A stretch of DNA of 64,000 nt from Dactylorhiza incarnata (Eukaryota > Streptophyta > Magnoliopsida > Asparagales > Orchidaceae), in NCBI GenBank assembly GCA_033032865.1, contig JAWHQI010000040.1, positions 5,997,001 through 6,061,000 of the forward strand, read 5' to 3'. A program made the position numbers and the translations under genes. Positions 33,524 to 44,525 of this stretch are shown piece after piece. Numbering within the stretch: the stretch's first letter is position 1; the number at the start of each line of letters is the position of its first letter. The notes under the pieces were generated by a model, which did not search any database, had not been told where the DNA came from, and saw only the letters and a program-made list of their open reading frames with translations.

Positions 33524-33988
33524 TCATGGACAGAGGAAAAGAGAACAACAACGTGGTGTACTCTGGAGTGTGAATAAATGCAGGCTCCACAACCCCATAA
33601 GGACACTGAACTCTCCAACAGAAAGTGTGTAAGTCTGACCAAGTAGACGGAAGGAATAGGTGGCGTCAACCTCCGCCACCCCAACACCACAAGTCTGAAC
33701 CATGGTAGTTAGGAACTCAAGGGTGAGTTCCTTGTATCCTAGCTCGTCAATCACAAAGAGCTTGTCCTAACCACTGTGACCGACCAGAGCTCGAACTTCT
33801 TCTATTATATGAAGACTCTCAAGAAGTGCCCAAGAAATCGTCATACAATCCTTGAATATCTTCCCGGATAGGATCTCGAACCGTTGTCTTTGATATTGAA
33901 CTATGAACTGAAGTATGTTCTCTATAGGAACTACCCCAGGCGCAGCAGCTCTGCCGCCAAACCCATGTGAAGAGGTCGAAGATGACAT
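33524..33988 (-). pseudogene. Athila-like ORF1/gag fragment
   Basis: One minus frame, read from 33988 (MSSSTSSHGFGGRAAAP) and interrupted by a TAG at 33767-33769 where tryptophan is expected (GHSG-W-DKLF). The part ELGYKELTLEFLTTM, then TYSFRLLGQTYTLSVGEFSVLMGL, resembles the N-terminal domain of ATHILA ORF-1 proteins (the pattern ELT.EFL...FRLLG..Y.LS..EF...GL). The rest of the protein and the element are missing. The Athila assignment rests on this one domain. The flanks at 33306-33523 and 33989-34194 hold no supported feature. Confidence 0.6.
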
Positions 33989-34194
33989 GATGATCTAGAA
34001 GAAAGAAAATATTTTTAAAATTTTGAATTTTCAGTGAATGTAATGCATGGGTAGATGAAAAAACGGGAAAATTATATTTTAATCCAAAAAAGCCCGAAAT
34101 ATTTATGAAATTTGTGAACATAAAAAATAACACAACAAAAATTAATACAAAAAAAAAATCAAATAAAAATCACAAACACTCACAAAATTTTAGT

Positions 34195-35198
34195 ATATAT
34201 ATATCTTTATTATATAAGGGAAGAGGAAAAGGGTCATGGTGAAATTTTCAACTTCCCAAAATACCCTCAAAAATTCCATAGATATTTCAAAGTTCATTGT
34301 TTTTTTGGTCATTTGGATTTCCGCTAAACTTTGCCTTATAATATCCTCCTTACTTTCATTATTTCACATCAAGGTACAACTCCCCAAAAGCACGCCACCA
34401 TTCTACACGCCTCCTCGACTGTTCCCCGCCTCCTTGACTATTCTTCGCTGCAACCATTCTGCACGCCACCAAAAATAACCCTTCCTTCAAGAACCCTCCC
34501 GCGAGCTCCTCTTCAAAACCCTCCTGCTTTCTGGCAGAAAGCAACCCTTCCTTCAAAACCCTCCCGATTTCCCATTTCCAGTTCTGAGCTCCACAACCCC
34601 CGACGTCTGCTCGAAGGCGACTCGACCGTCCCGATCGCTCCAGTTATCCTCAGCCAAACTCCTCCTTACATCTCTCTCTCTCTATATATATATCTTTATT
34701 ATATAAGGGAAGAGGAAAAGGGTCATGGTGAAACTTTCAACTTCCCAAAATACCCTAAAAAATTCCATAGATATTTCAAAATTCATTGTTTTTTTGGTCA
34801 TTTGGATTTCCGCTAAACTTTGCCTTATAATATCCTCCTTACTTTCATTATTTCACATCAAGGTACAACTCCCCAAAAGCACGCCACCATTCTGCACGCC
34901 TCCTCGACTGTTCCCCGCCTCCTCGACTGTTCCCCGCCTCCTTGACTATTCTTCGCTGCAACCATTTTGCACGCCACCGAAAACAACCCTTCCTTCAAGA
35001 ACCCTCCCGGGAGCTCCTCTTCAAAACCCTCCTGCTTTCTAGCAGAAAGCAACCATTCCTTCAAAACCCTCCCGATTTTCCATTTCCAGTTCTGAACTCC
35101 ACAGCCCCCGACGTCTGCTCGAAGGCGACTCGACCGTCCCGATCGCTCCAGTTATCCTCAGCCAAACTCCTCCTTACCTCTCTCTCTCTATATATATA
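34195..35198. repeat. Tandem direct duplication of a 0.49 kb unit
   Basis: Two copies offset by 489 bp (34195-34683 and 34684-35198), each starting ATATCTTTATTATATAAGGG and ending in CCTTAC plus a CT/TA run. They are about 96-97% alike by eye. The second copy has an extra 19-bp duplication (CCTCGACTGTTCCCCGCCT). The unit is pyrimidine-rich and has no convincing ORF. It could be two tandem 5' ends of a Helitron-type element, but no RC/helicase sequence is visible. Confidence 0.7.
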
Positions 35199-37936
35199 CT
35201 ATTATAAAAAAAGAAATATGATGGTCTGCGAATAACGTGAGATCAAAAATCCTCAAAAATTAGGACCGTCGGATATATGGCTTCAAAATACAGGAGCCAT
35301 CCGATCAAATACAGTTGGACTCCTCTCCTCTCATTTTCCGGATACCCTCTCCTGAAGCTCTCCCCTGAATCTCTTGTCGTTGTCTTCGACTCGCTCTAAG
35401 CCATCGCCCTCTCCCAAAATCGTTGCCTCCCCACCGCCCCGCCCCAGATCGTAGGCCACGCTTTCTTTTCAAGCCTCCTCTTGCGTCCTTCCAACGAATC
35501 ACGCCCTCGCTAGTCCCGACCCTTCTCATTCCCGATCTTTTTCTCCAGCTCGCCTACTCCATCGTTCCGACAAAGCTTCTAGCCCAAGCCGCATGTGACA
35601 TGAACTAGATCGATCATACTCCTTCGTGTAATCCCTCCACAAAGGCGGCCTCCGGCGTCGATTCTCAGGCTATCGGGTGCATTCTTGCCGTTTGCATGCC
35701 TCTACCTCTGACTCCAGCATCAACTACGGACAATCAAGGTAATTGACTTTGTATTCTCCTTCTAAACCGTCACTTTGCTTCCCCTTCCTCTCACTCTCCT
35801 CTTTTATGTTTTTTTGGCAGAAAGAAATCCAACACCTTCTTATTAATCTGCAAGTTTGTTTCGCCTGCCTCCGCACGTTGCTCTTGCTATCTCTTTTTTT
35901 CCTAATTCTCCTCTTTTCTTTTAGGGCAACAACAAAAAGTTCAGATCTTTTTCCTCCTGCTCTGCCTATTTGCTTCCCCCATTGTTGCAATTGACAGGCA
36001 ATTTCCTCTTTGTTTTTCCCCGTATAAATCCAAGCTCCAAGCTCTCTATATTATTGTGCCTCACTCTATAATCCAACAGAGCATGAAATGAGATTGCTGG
36101 GTTGTTGAAATAAGAGGGGTAAGAGATGTCCGCCGCCATATCCGACCGATGCCGCCGCCCCCGACGGATGTCGCCTCCCCCAACGGATGCCGCCGCCCCC
36201 GACGGATGCCGCCGCCCCCGACGGATGCCGCCGCCCCCGACGGATGCCGCCGTCCCCGACGGATGCTGCAATGTTCTTATAATACATGAATGATTTGATT
36301 AATCATTCATTTGACAGATTGATCTGATTCATGGATGGGGATTGGATATGAAACTTGGATATTGTGCCCAGGTTAGTTTTTTTTTTTCATTTAATTCACA
36401 GGCTGCTAGAATGACATCTCCAGGCTACCTACTATATTTCTTCTATCTTCTTTTTTGTCCTCTGTATTTCTTCTTCTTGGATGTCTCCTAGAATGACATC
36501 TCTAGGCAATGTTTCCTCCCATTACTGTGTTTCTTTACCTTTAAGTTTTGTTTTGTTCAAATGTGGTTTTCTCCCCTTCCATGGCTGACCATTTCATAAG
36601 ATTGTTTTAAGTTTCTATATATATCATTAGTTACAACTAAGTATACATCTTCTACAATTGAGGAATTTGTTGTGTTCTTACGCCTTTGACCTAAAGCTAC
36701 CATCTCCTCATCTAATTCGAGTAAAAATGTCGTCCCTAAACATAACCCATTTGGCAAAAATGTTCTTTCACATTTTCTTGGCTTGGGTTTTCAGCATTTT
36801 CCGAACTACTGTACTCTTCACACTAACAACCAGTCTAGCTATAAATTAAATATAGACGCGAGGCATGACTTTTATGCATTTTGTTGGTATTCTGAAGCTG
36901 AAGAAAACCAACACTCTTGCAATGTCACACAAAAGGGGAGCTATTTGCCTCTGCAGCAAGCGCCCATGCATTTATTAGTGTTCCCTTTTCCCTTTTGTCT
37001 GCTTATTATCTTTCAACGATTGCTTCTGCTGCTGACAATAATTCTATCTCCCTACTCAGGCAAAATAGAAGCCCTGTTGTTTATTCATTTATTAGTGGTT
37101 GACATGATTTCTAATTCCTTTTGATTCCTAATCATTGAGACTTAGTGTGCGTTGAAATTAAGTAAGAAGATAGGGATACCAAGTCATCTGCACTTAAGGC
37201 TTTAAAACAACAAGTTCTTGATGAAATAAAACTATTTTAATGAACCATGGTGGAAACTTCATTCAGCTTTAAAAATAAATTCAGTTTGTGCTGATGATTT
37301 ATATTGAATGCTGATGATTAACAGGCTGCCTTCATCAAGAAAAAACTTGAAATTCATTTTTGTAATGAACACATAACAAACCAAAATCAACCATCAAATT
37401 TTCTTCGTACATGTCATTGTTACAGGAATTTTCAAGGCAAGGATGAATCTTATAATGTATACTTCAATGACAGCAGGTAATTGGTTCATTGTTTATTTAA
37501 TAAATAATTTCTTAGTTGGTTTCATGTGTTTGCTTTTAAATTTTTTGTATGTGATCTAATATCATGAAAAAAATTTTTGGTCTCATACCGGTATCATGAA
37601 TTTTGTGTTTGTTGGTCTCTATAGTGGCAGAGATTGTTCATTTATTCGACTAAGAGTGTGAGCGCAAGGATGCATTATTCATCAAGAGAGCGAGTTTTTC
37701 TGAACCTTCATCTATATATTGCAGTTCATTGAAATTCTAATTTTGGGACATATTTATCTAATCCTATTTATCTAAACAACTCCTATTGTTTTTTTTTTGT
37801 TATTGTACCCTTATTGTTATACTAAAATTTCACTTTCATCACAGCCTCTGCTTCTGCAAACCCGTCACAGCCACTGCTTCTCCACTCACAAGACACAACA
37901 CAACTTTGTGCTCTCCCAACTTTCACCATCTCCTAC
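35199..37936. other. Low-copy sequence without a supported gene, left flank of element E
   Basis: It begins CTCTATATATATACTATTATAAAAAAAG, which has the look of a plant Helitron 5' end (TC followed by an AT-rich run), but no CTRR 3' end with hairpin was identified. 35330-35720 is GC- and CT-rich, like a 5' leader. A 19-bp minisatellite lies at 36140-36268. Short frames elsewhere carry no domain. The last 100 bp continue at 60728 when E is removed. Confidence 0.35.
36140..36268. repeat. 19-bp minisatellite GACGGATGCCGCCGCCCCC
   Basis: Six to seven near-perfect tandem units. The 19-bp period rotates the reading frame, so a coding role is unlikely. Confidence 0.85.
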
Positions 37937-38511
37937 TGTTAGGGTTAAGGATCGAACGGCTTCAGACATCCATACAATCCAACGGTTCAGCTCTTTACAG
38001 CTATCACATCAATCAAAGCATCAGAAATAGAGGAGAGCGTTCGACGAAAAGAGGAGAGCGTTCGACGAACATAGGAGAGCGTTCGACGAACAGAGGAGAG
38101 CGTTCGACGAACAGAGGAGAGTGTTCAACGCTTAGAGGAGAGCATTCGACGAACAGAGGCGTTCAACGCATCAGAATGTCATCACTAGCCAGATCAACGG
38201 TCAGAAATAGAGGAGAGCGTTCAACGCATCATTTTAATCCCAGACTTCAAGAATAAGATCCAGCGGCAGGGATTTATCAGCATTTATTTGTATATTGTAA
38301 TTAGAGCATTAAATCAAATATTATAACGGTAATAATTACCGTAAGCAGGTATTAATACCTGAAGACCCGATCTGTAATGATTATGCAAGTAATGAATGAA
38401 GTTAATTTCCTCTCTTCCCTCCTAATTCTTCTCTCTCTCTCTCTCTGTCCGGCCTCCTTCTCCGGCCATTCGTCCATCGTTATCTCCTTCACCTCCGGTG
38501 GGATCGTAACA
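37937..38511 (+). repeat. Left (5') LTR of element E
   Basis: Begins TGTTAGGGTTAAGGATCGAAC and ends GGGATCGTAACA. Contains the GAGAGCGTTCGACGAA array at 38032-38225 and a CT microsatellite near its 3' end. Confidence 0.93.
38032..38225. repeat. GAGAGCGTTCGACGAA array in the left E LTR
   Basis: About eight units of 21 bp, best form GAGAGCGTTCGACGAA plus CAGAG; later units read GTTCAACGC. The core GCGTTCGACGAA is identical to the core of the array in copia element B. Read in one frame the array gives a heptapeptide repeat (NRGERST), but it is inside an LTR and is unlikely to be translated. Confidence 0.88.
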
Positions 38512-38558
38512 TTTTTTGTGCTCTCGTTGAGAGTAAAATCTTTCTCACCGTCGTCATC

Positions 38559-39615
38559 ATGGGTGAAGGATTACGATCGATCACGGAAGTCAAGAACGCA
38601 CTTTTGGCGGAACAGGCATCTCGAGCAGAGCAAATGGACGAGTTACATGGGAAATTCTCCAAGTTATTGGAGCAGCAATCTTCTCAACTCAGTGTGCAAT
38701 TCAACAAAGAATTGCAAAAGAAAGAGAACTTGCTTGCACGACAAATCTTGGAGACGAGAACATTCGTCCGATCAACTTGCAGAACAGATTGCAGCATTAC
38801 AAAACGAAATGCTCAATCAATTCGAGAACCTTCACAGGACAATGGGAGACAACTCCCAACAGGATCAACATCGCCCGATAATCCGGGGAGGAACTCGGTT
38901 CGACCATCACCGACCTCCGAAATTAACAAGAATGCAGACGACGGAAGGCATTCTGGGATCACCACCATTCAACAATGAAAGCCAGGTTGTTTCCTACCGA
39001 CCTAATTCTTGTGATTTTCCTTGTCCACGTTTTTCTGAGGGGGATCCCACAGATTGGCTGTATGATTTAAAAATACATAAAATTACGGAGTTCCCAGTTT
39101 TCATGGGTAATGGGTCAACAGAGCACTGTAGAGGAAAGTGTAAAGATGTCCAACTGCTCATACAAACCAACTATTATAACATTCACTTATACGTCCTGGA
39201 TATAGACGGAACTGATCTCATTTTAGGGCAACAATGGCTCCAAACATTGGGACCAGTCACTACCGACTACAACAACCTAACCCTCTCTTATAACGGGACC
39301 CAAGGACAAGTGAAATTAATTGGGCACAATAATGCTACCAACGTTAGTAAGGTGTCATCATCGCAGCTTAAAAGAATGTTGGCTCTAAAACCAACAACCT
39401 TGTGCCTGTTGATGACGAAGGGGCAAGGAAAACCCATGAATACTGAATCAGCACAACCAGAACTTTTGGGACGACTGCCAAACCAATTTAGCACATTACT
39501 CACAAAATACGCCGACCTATTTAAGGAACCCACCACACTCCCACCCAAGAGAGATATCGATCAGGAAATCAATCTAATAACAAGTTCGGAAGTCCCAAAT
39601 TTAAAACCCTTCTGA
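38559..39615 (+). pseudogene. gag: Element E gag N-terminus joined to protease C-terminus by deletion
   Basis: Gag starts at 38559 (MGEGLRSITEVKNALLAEQ) with a coiled-coil-like N-terminal region. A frameshift around 38750 moves it to the frame that reads EQIAALQNEMLNQFENLH, then PRFSEGDPTDWLYD. At about 39066 this joins directly to sequence of the protease second half (FPVFMGNGSTEHCRGKC, YVLDIDGTDLILGQQWLQTLGP). The gag core, zinc knuckle and D-S/T-G protease active site that normally lie between are missing. The frame then runs into the pre-RT region (LTKYADLFKEPTTLPPKRDID) and stops at 39615. The protein could not process itself. Confidence 0.8.
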
Positions 39616-40520
39616 TACCCATACCATCAAAAGAATGAAATTGAGAGATTGGTACACGAAATGTTACAAAACGGACTAATTAGACCTAGCACTTCTGCAT
39701 TCAGTTCACCAGTCCTCTTAGTGAAAAAAAAAGACTGGACATTGAGATTTTGTGTAGATTATAGGGCTTCAAACAAAATAACAATCAAAGATTAATTTCC
39801 TATCACTACTATCGAAGAATTATTGGATGAGTTGTACACAGCTAGAATTTTTTCAAAAATAGATTTAAGATCAGGATACCATCAAATTTTAATGGCTGCA
39901 AAGGATATCCATAAGACGGCATTTAGGACACACCAGGGCCACTACGAATTCGTAGTATTACCCTTCGGCCTAACAAACGCACCGTCAACATTTCAGTCCT
40001 TAATGAATACCATTTTTCAGCCGTTTCTGAGAAAATTCATTGTTATATTTTTCGACGATATACTCATATTTAGCCCCACAGAATCAGAGCACTTAGAGCA
40101 TTTACGGGTGACCTTGAGCGTTTTGAAAAAAAAAACAAATTGTTAATTAAATTTCAAAATGCAGCTTCTGTACAAGAGAGATAGAATTCTTAGGTCACAC
40201 TATAAAAAAAGGTGAAGTCGTGCCAAATAAAACAAATATTGAGGCCATAGAGAACTTCCCAACCCCCACCAATCAGAAATCCGTAAGAGCTTTCTTAGGG
40301 ATTGCAGGTTATTATCGGAAGTTCATTAAAGATTATGCAAAGATAGCCTACCCGATAACAGAGCTACTGAAGAAAAATTCTTTTAGGTGGAATTTGCAAA
40401 CACAAGAAGCTTTTGAAAATCTAAAAAACAAATTAATTACATACCCAATCTTAGCCCTCCCAAATTTTAATGAGTCGTTCATTATAGAGACGGATGCAGC
40501 AGGAACGGGCATTGGAGCGG
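39616..40520 (+). pseudogene. pol: Element E reverse transcriptase and start of RNase H
   Basis: Gypsy RT blocks in order: [57 protein letters not shown] and the catalytic FFDDILIF near 40050-40070. There is a TAA at about 39793 within IKD-FPI. A frameshift in an A-run near 40130 moves the connection region (SVRAFLGIAGYYRKFIKDYA) into a frame that runs to RNase H (FIIETDAAGTGIGAV). At 40520 the element F LTR interrupts it. Confidence 0.85.
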
Positions 40521-41784
40521 TGATGGCGACGATGGCCCTCAACATGAAGATGGTGACGACGGCAGTTTTCCATCCAAGGATTCACGCCATCGCCGCTACA
40601 ACCTTCGCCCGCGCCGTCGGCTTGAAAACTAATAGTTATAATAATTTGATTATAATTATTAGTTTATTTTTATCATGTATTAATGATTGGGACTGTAGTA
40701 TTTTAGTTTCATGCATGAACATTTTGATTTGGCCTGCATTTAGCCAAATCTATTTGGGTTTTTTTAATTTTGGGCTGCAAATAGCCCTCCTTGTTGTAAG
40801 GCCCTATATAAGGCCATATGTTGTTGGAGAATTCAGAATTGGCAAGAATTAAAAGATTGAAACCCTAACTCCTCGTGGCTTTCCCCTCTTGGCTGACCCC
40901 CCCCCCCCCCCCCCCCCCCCCTCGTTCTCCCCCTTAGGAGATTTCGGCCTCCTCTCTTGGCCTCCCCTCTCCCCTCCTCCACTCAAGCTTGGCCGACCCC
41001 CCTCGTTCTCCCCCTTAGGAGATTTCGGCCTCCTCTCTTGGCCGCCCCCTCTCCCCTCCTCCCCTCTAGCTTGGCCGACCACCTCTCTCTCTCCCCCACT
41101 CTTATTCTCAATGAGAATCTACCCCTCCCTTTGGCCGACCCCTCTCCATCCCCCACTCCACTTGGAAATACTTGGCCACCCCTCCTCCTCCAAGCTGGGT
41201 GTGATCGTGGAATCGTTGGCGGCGTGAAAGCGAAGACGGCGTTCAAATCTCACTTCGGCGACGACAACTCCGGCGGATTTGTGGGAGAACGAACGGGCTT
41301 TCGTGTGCTTGAGGCCAATCCTAACTCAAGCGGGGTAACGAACTATCCACTTGTGTGATTCTCTTCTTGGTTGGTCTTGTAGTGGAACTTTGTGGCGTGA
41401 TCTTCGTATCACCATTGAATCTTTTCGTGGTTTCTTCATTTCGACTTGCATTTGCATCCTTTCTTTTTATTTTCGAAGGGGTTTGGCGAGCCCCACTTCT
41501 TGTTGGGAGAGATCACCCCTTTTCCGAATCGTTATTTTCGGGGGAACTCTTTTGGTACAACGCATAGCTCGATCGGACCGGGTGGGTCCATTTAGCTTGA
41601 GCGAATATTGGCCTATAGCCTCTATTCAATCTCTAGCGGGTTAGCTATCCGTTGTTGGCGTAAACATTGATAATTAGCGTAGAAGATTGATGCGTTTACC
41701 TTGAGCGTGAGGGTAATTCGTGTTACGTTGGGTAGAACAGCCGTTACTCCGTTGCGAGCGCCACTGTAGGCTAGGCCTACATCA
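40521..41784 (+). repeat. Left (5') LTR of element F
   Basis: Begins TGATGGCGACGATGGCCC and ends CCTACATCA. A TATA box CTATATAAGG is at 40804-40813. Downstream are a 25-base C run (40897-40921) and two tandem copies of a CT-rich ~80-bp unit with TCGTTCTCCCCCTTAGGAG (40922-41001 and 41002-41078). Confidence 0.88.
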
Positions 41785-41787
41785 ATT

Positions 41788-41798
41788 TGGTATCAGAG
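41788..41798 (+). promoter_or_regulatory. Primer binding site of element F
   Basis: TGGTATCAGAG, three bases after the left LTR end. It matches tRNA-iMet. The rest of the leader to 42031 has only a poly-A run (41884-41901). Confidence 0.85.
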
Positions 41799-42031
41799 AC
41801 AGGTTAGCGTCGATTTCTTAATTGACACTTTCCTGTAGGTCTCTTGTTCGTCGGCACTCACCTCCGTCCCACGTTAGCGTTGTCAAAAAAAAAAAAAAAA
41901 ATTAACATTCTACATATTATTTTCTGTGAGAAAATCCAAAAAAAAATTATCTTTCCATCCTAGTTATTAGGCGGAAACCTCGGCGTCTTTCATAAAATTT
42001 TCTGATCAGGGGTGTTTTAGGTTCTAGTTGC

Positions 42032-44010
42032 ATGCGTACAAGATTTGGCACGGAGTATCCTTCGTCCTCCTCCCACATGACGGACGAGCCGGATAACGGT
42101 GGCGGTCCAACACCGATTGATGAACTCCGCCAGGAGTTTACCGATCAGTTGACGGACATTCGGGAAATGCTTCATGAAATGAGAATCGCCATCATGGCCG
42201 CTCAAAATCCTGCAGCCCGACATCGGGGTGATGGACTTTTCCCCAATCACAACGTTCCGGATCAGGCACCTCCGAATCCGGCAGCCCAACCATGGGGCGA
42301 GGGAATTAATAACGCTGAACGTGCCCCGCGGGCTCCGAACGGGTTCTACATTACTAAAGCCGTCCGGATCAAACCACCATCATATGATGGATTTGGCGAC
42401 CCGCAGGTTTTCTTGGATTGGATCACAGAAATCGAGTGCTACTTCCAGTGGCAAAACCTGACCGACGGGGATAAGGTGCAGGTAGCGCGCATGAAACTGT
42501 TAGGTAGAGCCAAGTCTTTTTGGCTGAATGAGGAAAGGCGTCTAGGTGTGGGGGAAGGGTTACCTCCCATCGATTGGGCGGGCATGAAGGCCTTGCTGAC
42601 TGATCAGTACGTCCCGACCTATCATCGCACCCAAATGTTTGATGATTTGGCCTCCCTTAGGCAAGGTACACGTTCGGTCGCGGAATATATGGGTCTCCTG
42701 AAGGAGATGATGGTTCGTTGTGATGTTAGGGAAATGCCGGAGGTTACCCTCTCTCGGTTTCGTAAGGGACTTAGCCCCGAAATACAGGGCAAGCTCCTCC
42801 GTTATGGGCACACTGACCTGAACACCACCTATAACGTCGCGTTGGACATCAAAAAACACTTGGCCCACAAGTCCAAATCGCGTTCGTTCCAAAGGGGGAG
42901 GTCCATCTTAGGAGCCCCTCCACTTGTCACGAAGGATAAGGGGAAGTTTCGATCCACCGATTCGAACTCCGTCGTTATCACCGCTAGGAATACGCGTAAT
43001 CCATCCGGTGAGCGCGTGCTCGTGGGTCGGATTAGCAAAACGAACGCTTCTTGTTTTAGTTGTGGGGTTCAAGGGCACTACGCTAGTGAATGCCCTACTA
43101 AGTCCAAGCCCCTAGCTTTGATGGGAGTTGAGGATGACTCAACCGAGCTCGAATATGAGGCCGGTAATGAGTCTGGATCGGAAGGAGTGCCGAGTGACAT
43201 TGATGATGATGCTAACATGATGGTCATGCGATGTATTTTAGCCACCCCACGTACGGCCGACGATTGGAATAGGACGAACATATTTTCGTTAAATTTTAAG
43301 AGCGGAGAGAAGTGGTGCAAGCTCATCATTGATAGCGGAAGCTGCATGAATGTCATTTCGGAGAATGCGATAGTCCGGATGAAACTGACCACTGAACCGC
43401 ACCCTCACCCATATAAGGTGGCATGGGTTAACAAAACATCCCTTCCGGTTACTCGTCGTTGTTTGGTACCGCTCACCATCAAAGCCTATTCGGAAAGGGT
43501 TTGGTGCGACGTCATCCCCATGGATGCATGTCACGTGTTGCTTGGTCGCCCGTGGCTTTATGACCATGACGTAACCCACTTTGGGCGAGCCAATACTTAC
43601 GAGTTCAAGTTTACGGGCAAGACCGTTACCTTGAAACCGTCCCCACCTAAGGACCCCTCTAGCGCCTCGAAGGACACAATCGTGCCCGTAGAGAAGAAGA
43701 CCTTAAGTTTACTAGGCAAAAAAGAGTTCGCCCGCCAATCCTTCTTGGATGGTGTCCTGTATGCCTTAGTTTGCCTTCAGGTTAAGGAGGACACACCATT
43801 GTTTGAGAACTTACCCCCCGTGTTACGACACTTGTTAGAAGAGTTTCAGGATGTCTACCCGGAGGAGTTACCTCCTACGCTACTCCCCATTGCGAGACAT
43901 CCAACATGCGATAGACTTCGTCCCGGGCTCTTCTTTACCCAACCTACCCCACTATCGCTTAAATCCGTCCGCCCACTTGGAACTATAAAAACAAATTTCA
44001 GATTTGTTAA
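42032..44010 (+). pseudogene. gag: Element F gag and protease
   Basis: A long open frame of over 600 codons from 42032. The start at ATGCGTACAAG is the first in frame, but the ATG at 42077 (MTDEPDNGG) is also possible. The gag core reads PPSYDGFGDPQVFLDWITEIECYF and FRKGLSPEIQGKL. The zinc knuckle is CFSCGVQGHYASEC (43051-43092). The protease is at 43326 onward with active site IIDSGSCMNVIS and the flap-side CHVLLGRPWLYD. Near 43890 a one-base change shifts the frame so that the start of RT is out of frame. Apart from that the gag-protease part is intact. Confidence 0.85.
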
Positions 44011-44525
44011 AAAGGGGATTTATCCGCCATAGCAAGAGCCCGTGTGCCGTGCCGGCTTTGCTCGCGCCTAAGAAAGACGGCTCGTGGAGGATATGCGTTG
44101 ATAGTCGAGCCATTAATAAAATTACAATTAAATACCGGTTTCCTATCCCGCGATTGGACGACTTGTTGGACATGTTAGTCGGAGCCACGATCTTTTCCAA
44201 GTTGGATCTTAGGAGTGGCTACCATCAGATTAGAATTCGGGAAGGTGACGAGTGGGAAACGACATTTAAATCTAAGGAAGGGCTTTACGAGTGGTTAGTG
44301 ATGCCCTTTGGGTTGTCCAATGCCCACAGCACATTTTCTCGGATGATGACTCACGTTTTCCAACCATACATGGGCAAATTTATAGTGGTTTATTTAGATG
44401 ACATCCTCATCTTTAGCACGTCAACTAGTGATCATGAAGCGCATCTGAGGACTATTCTAGAGACGTTACGTGCAGAGAGGCTATTCGTTAACATAAAAAA
44501 TGCACCTTCTATGTTACATCGGTAG
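43890..44525 (+). pseudogene. pol: Element F reverse transcriptase
   Basis: In the frame after the shift: [71 protein letters not shown] and the catalytic YLDDILIFS (44392-44418). One A is missing from an A-run near 44495, which throws VEFLGY into another frame and creates the stop at 44525. The polymerase residues are all present. Confidence 0.87.

Noticed and set aside
36066..36287. Glycine/arginine-rich minus-strand frame
   Set aside because: It is a 19-bp minisatellite, not a gene; the period rotates all three frames.
37786..38256. 156-codon plus frame with NRGERST heptad repeats
   Set aside because: The repeats are the 21-bp LTR array of E read in one frame, and the frame starts in flanking sequence outside the element. 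There is no sign of a real protein.
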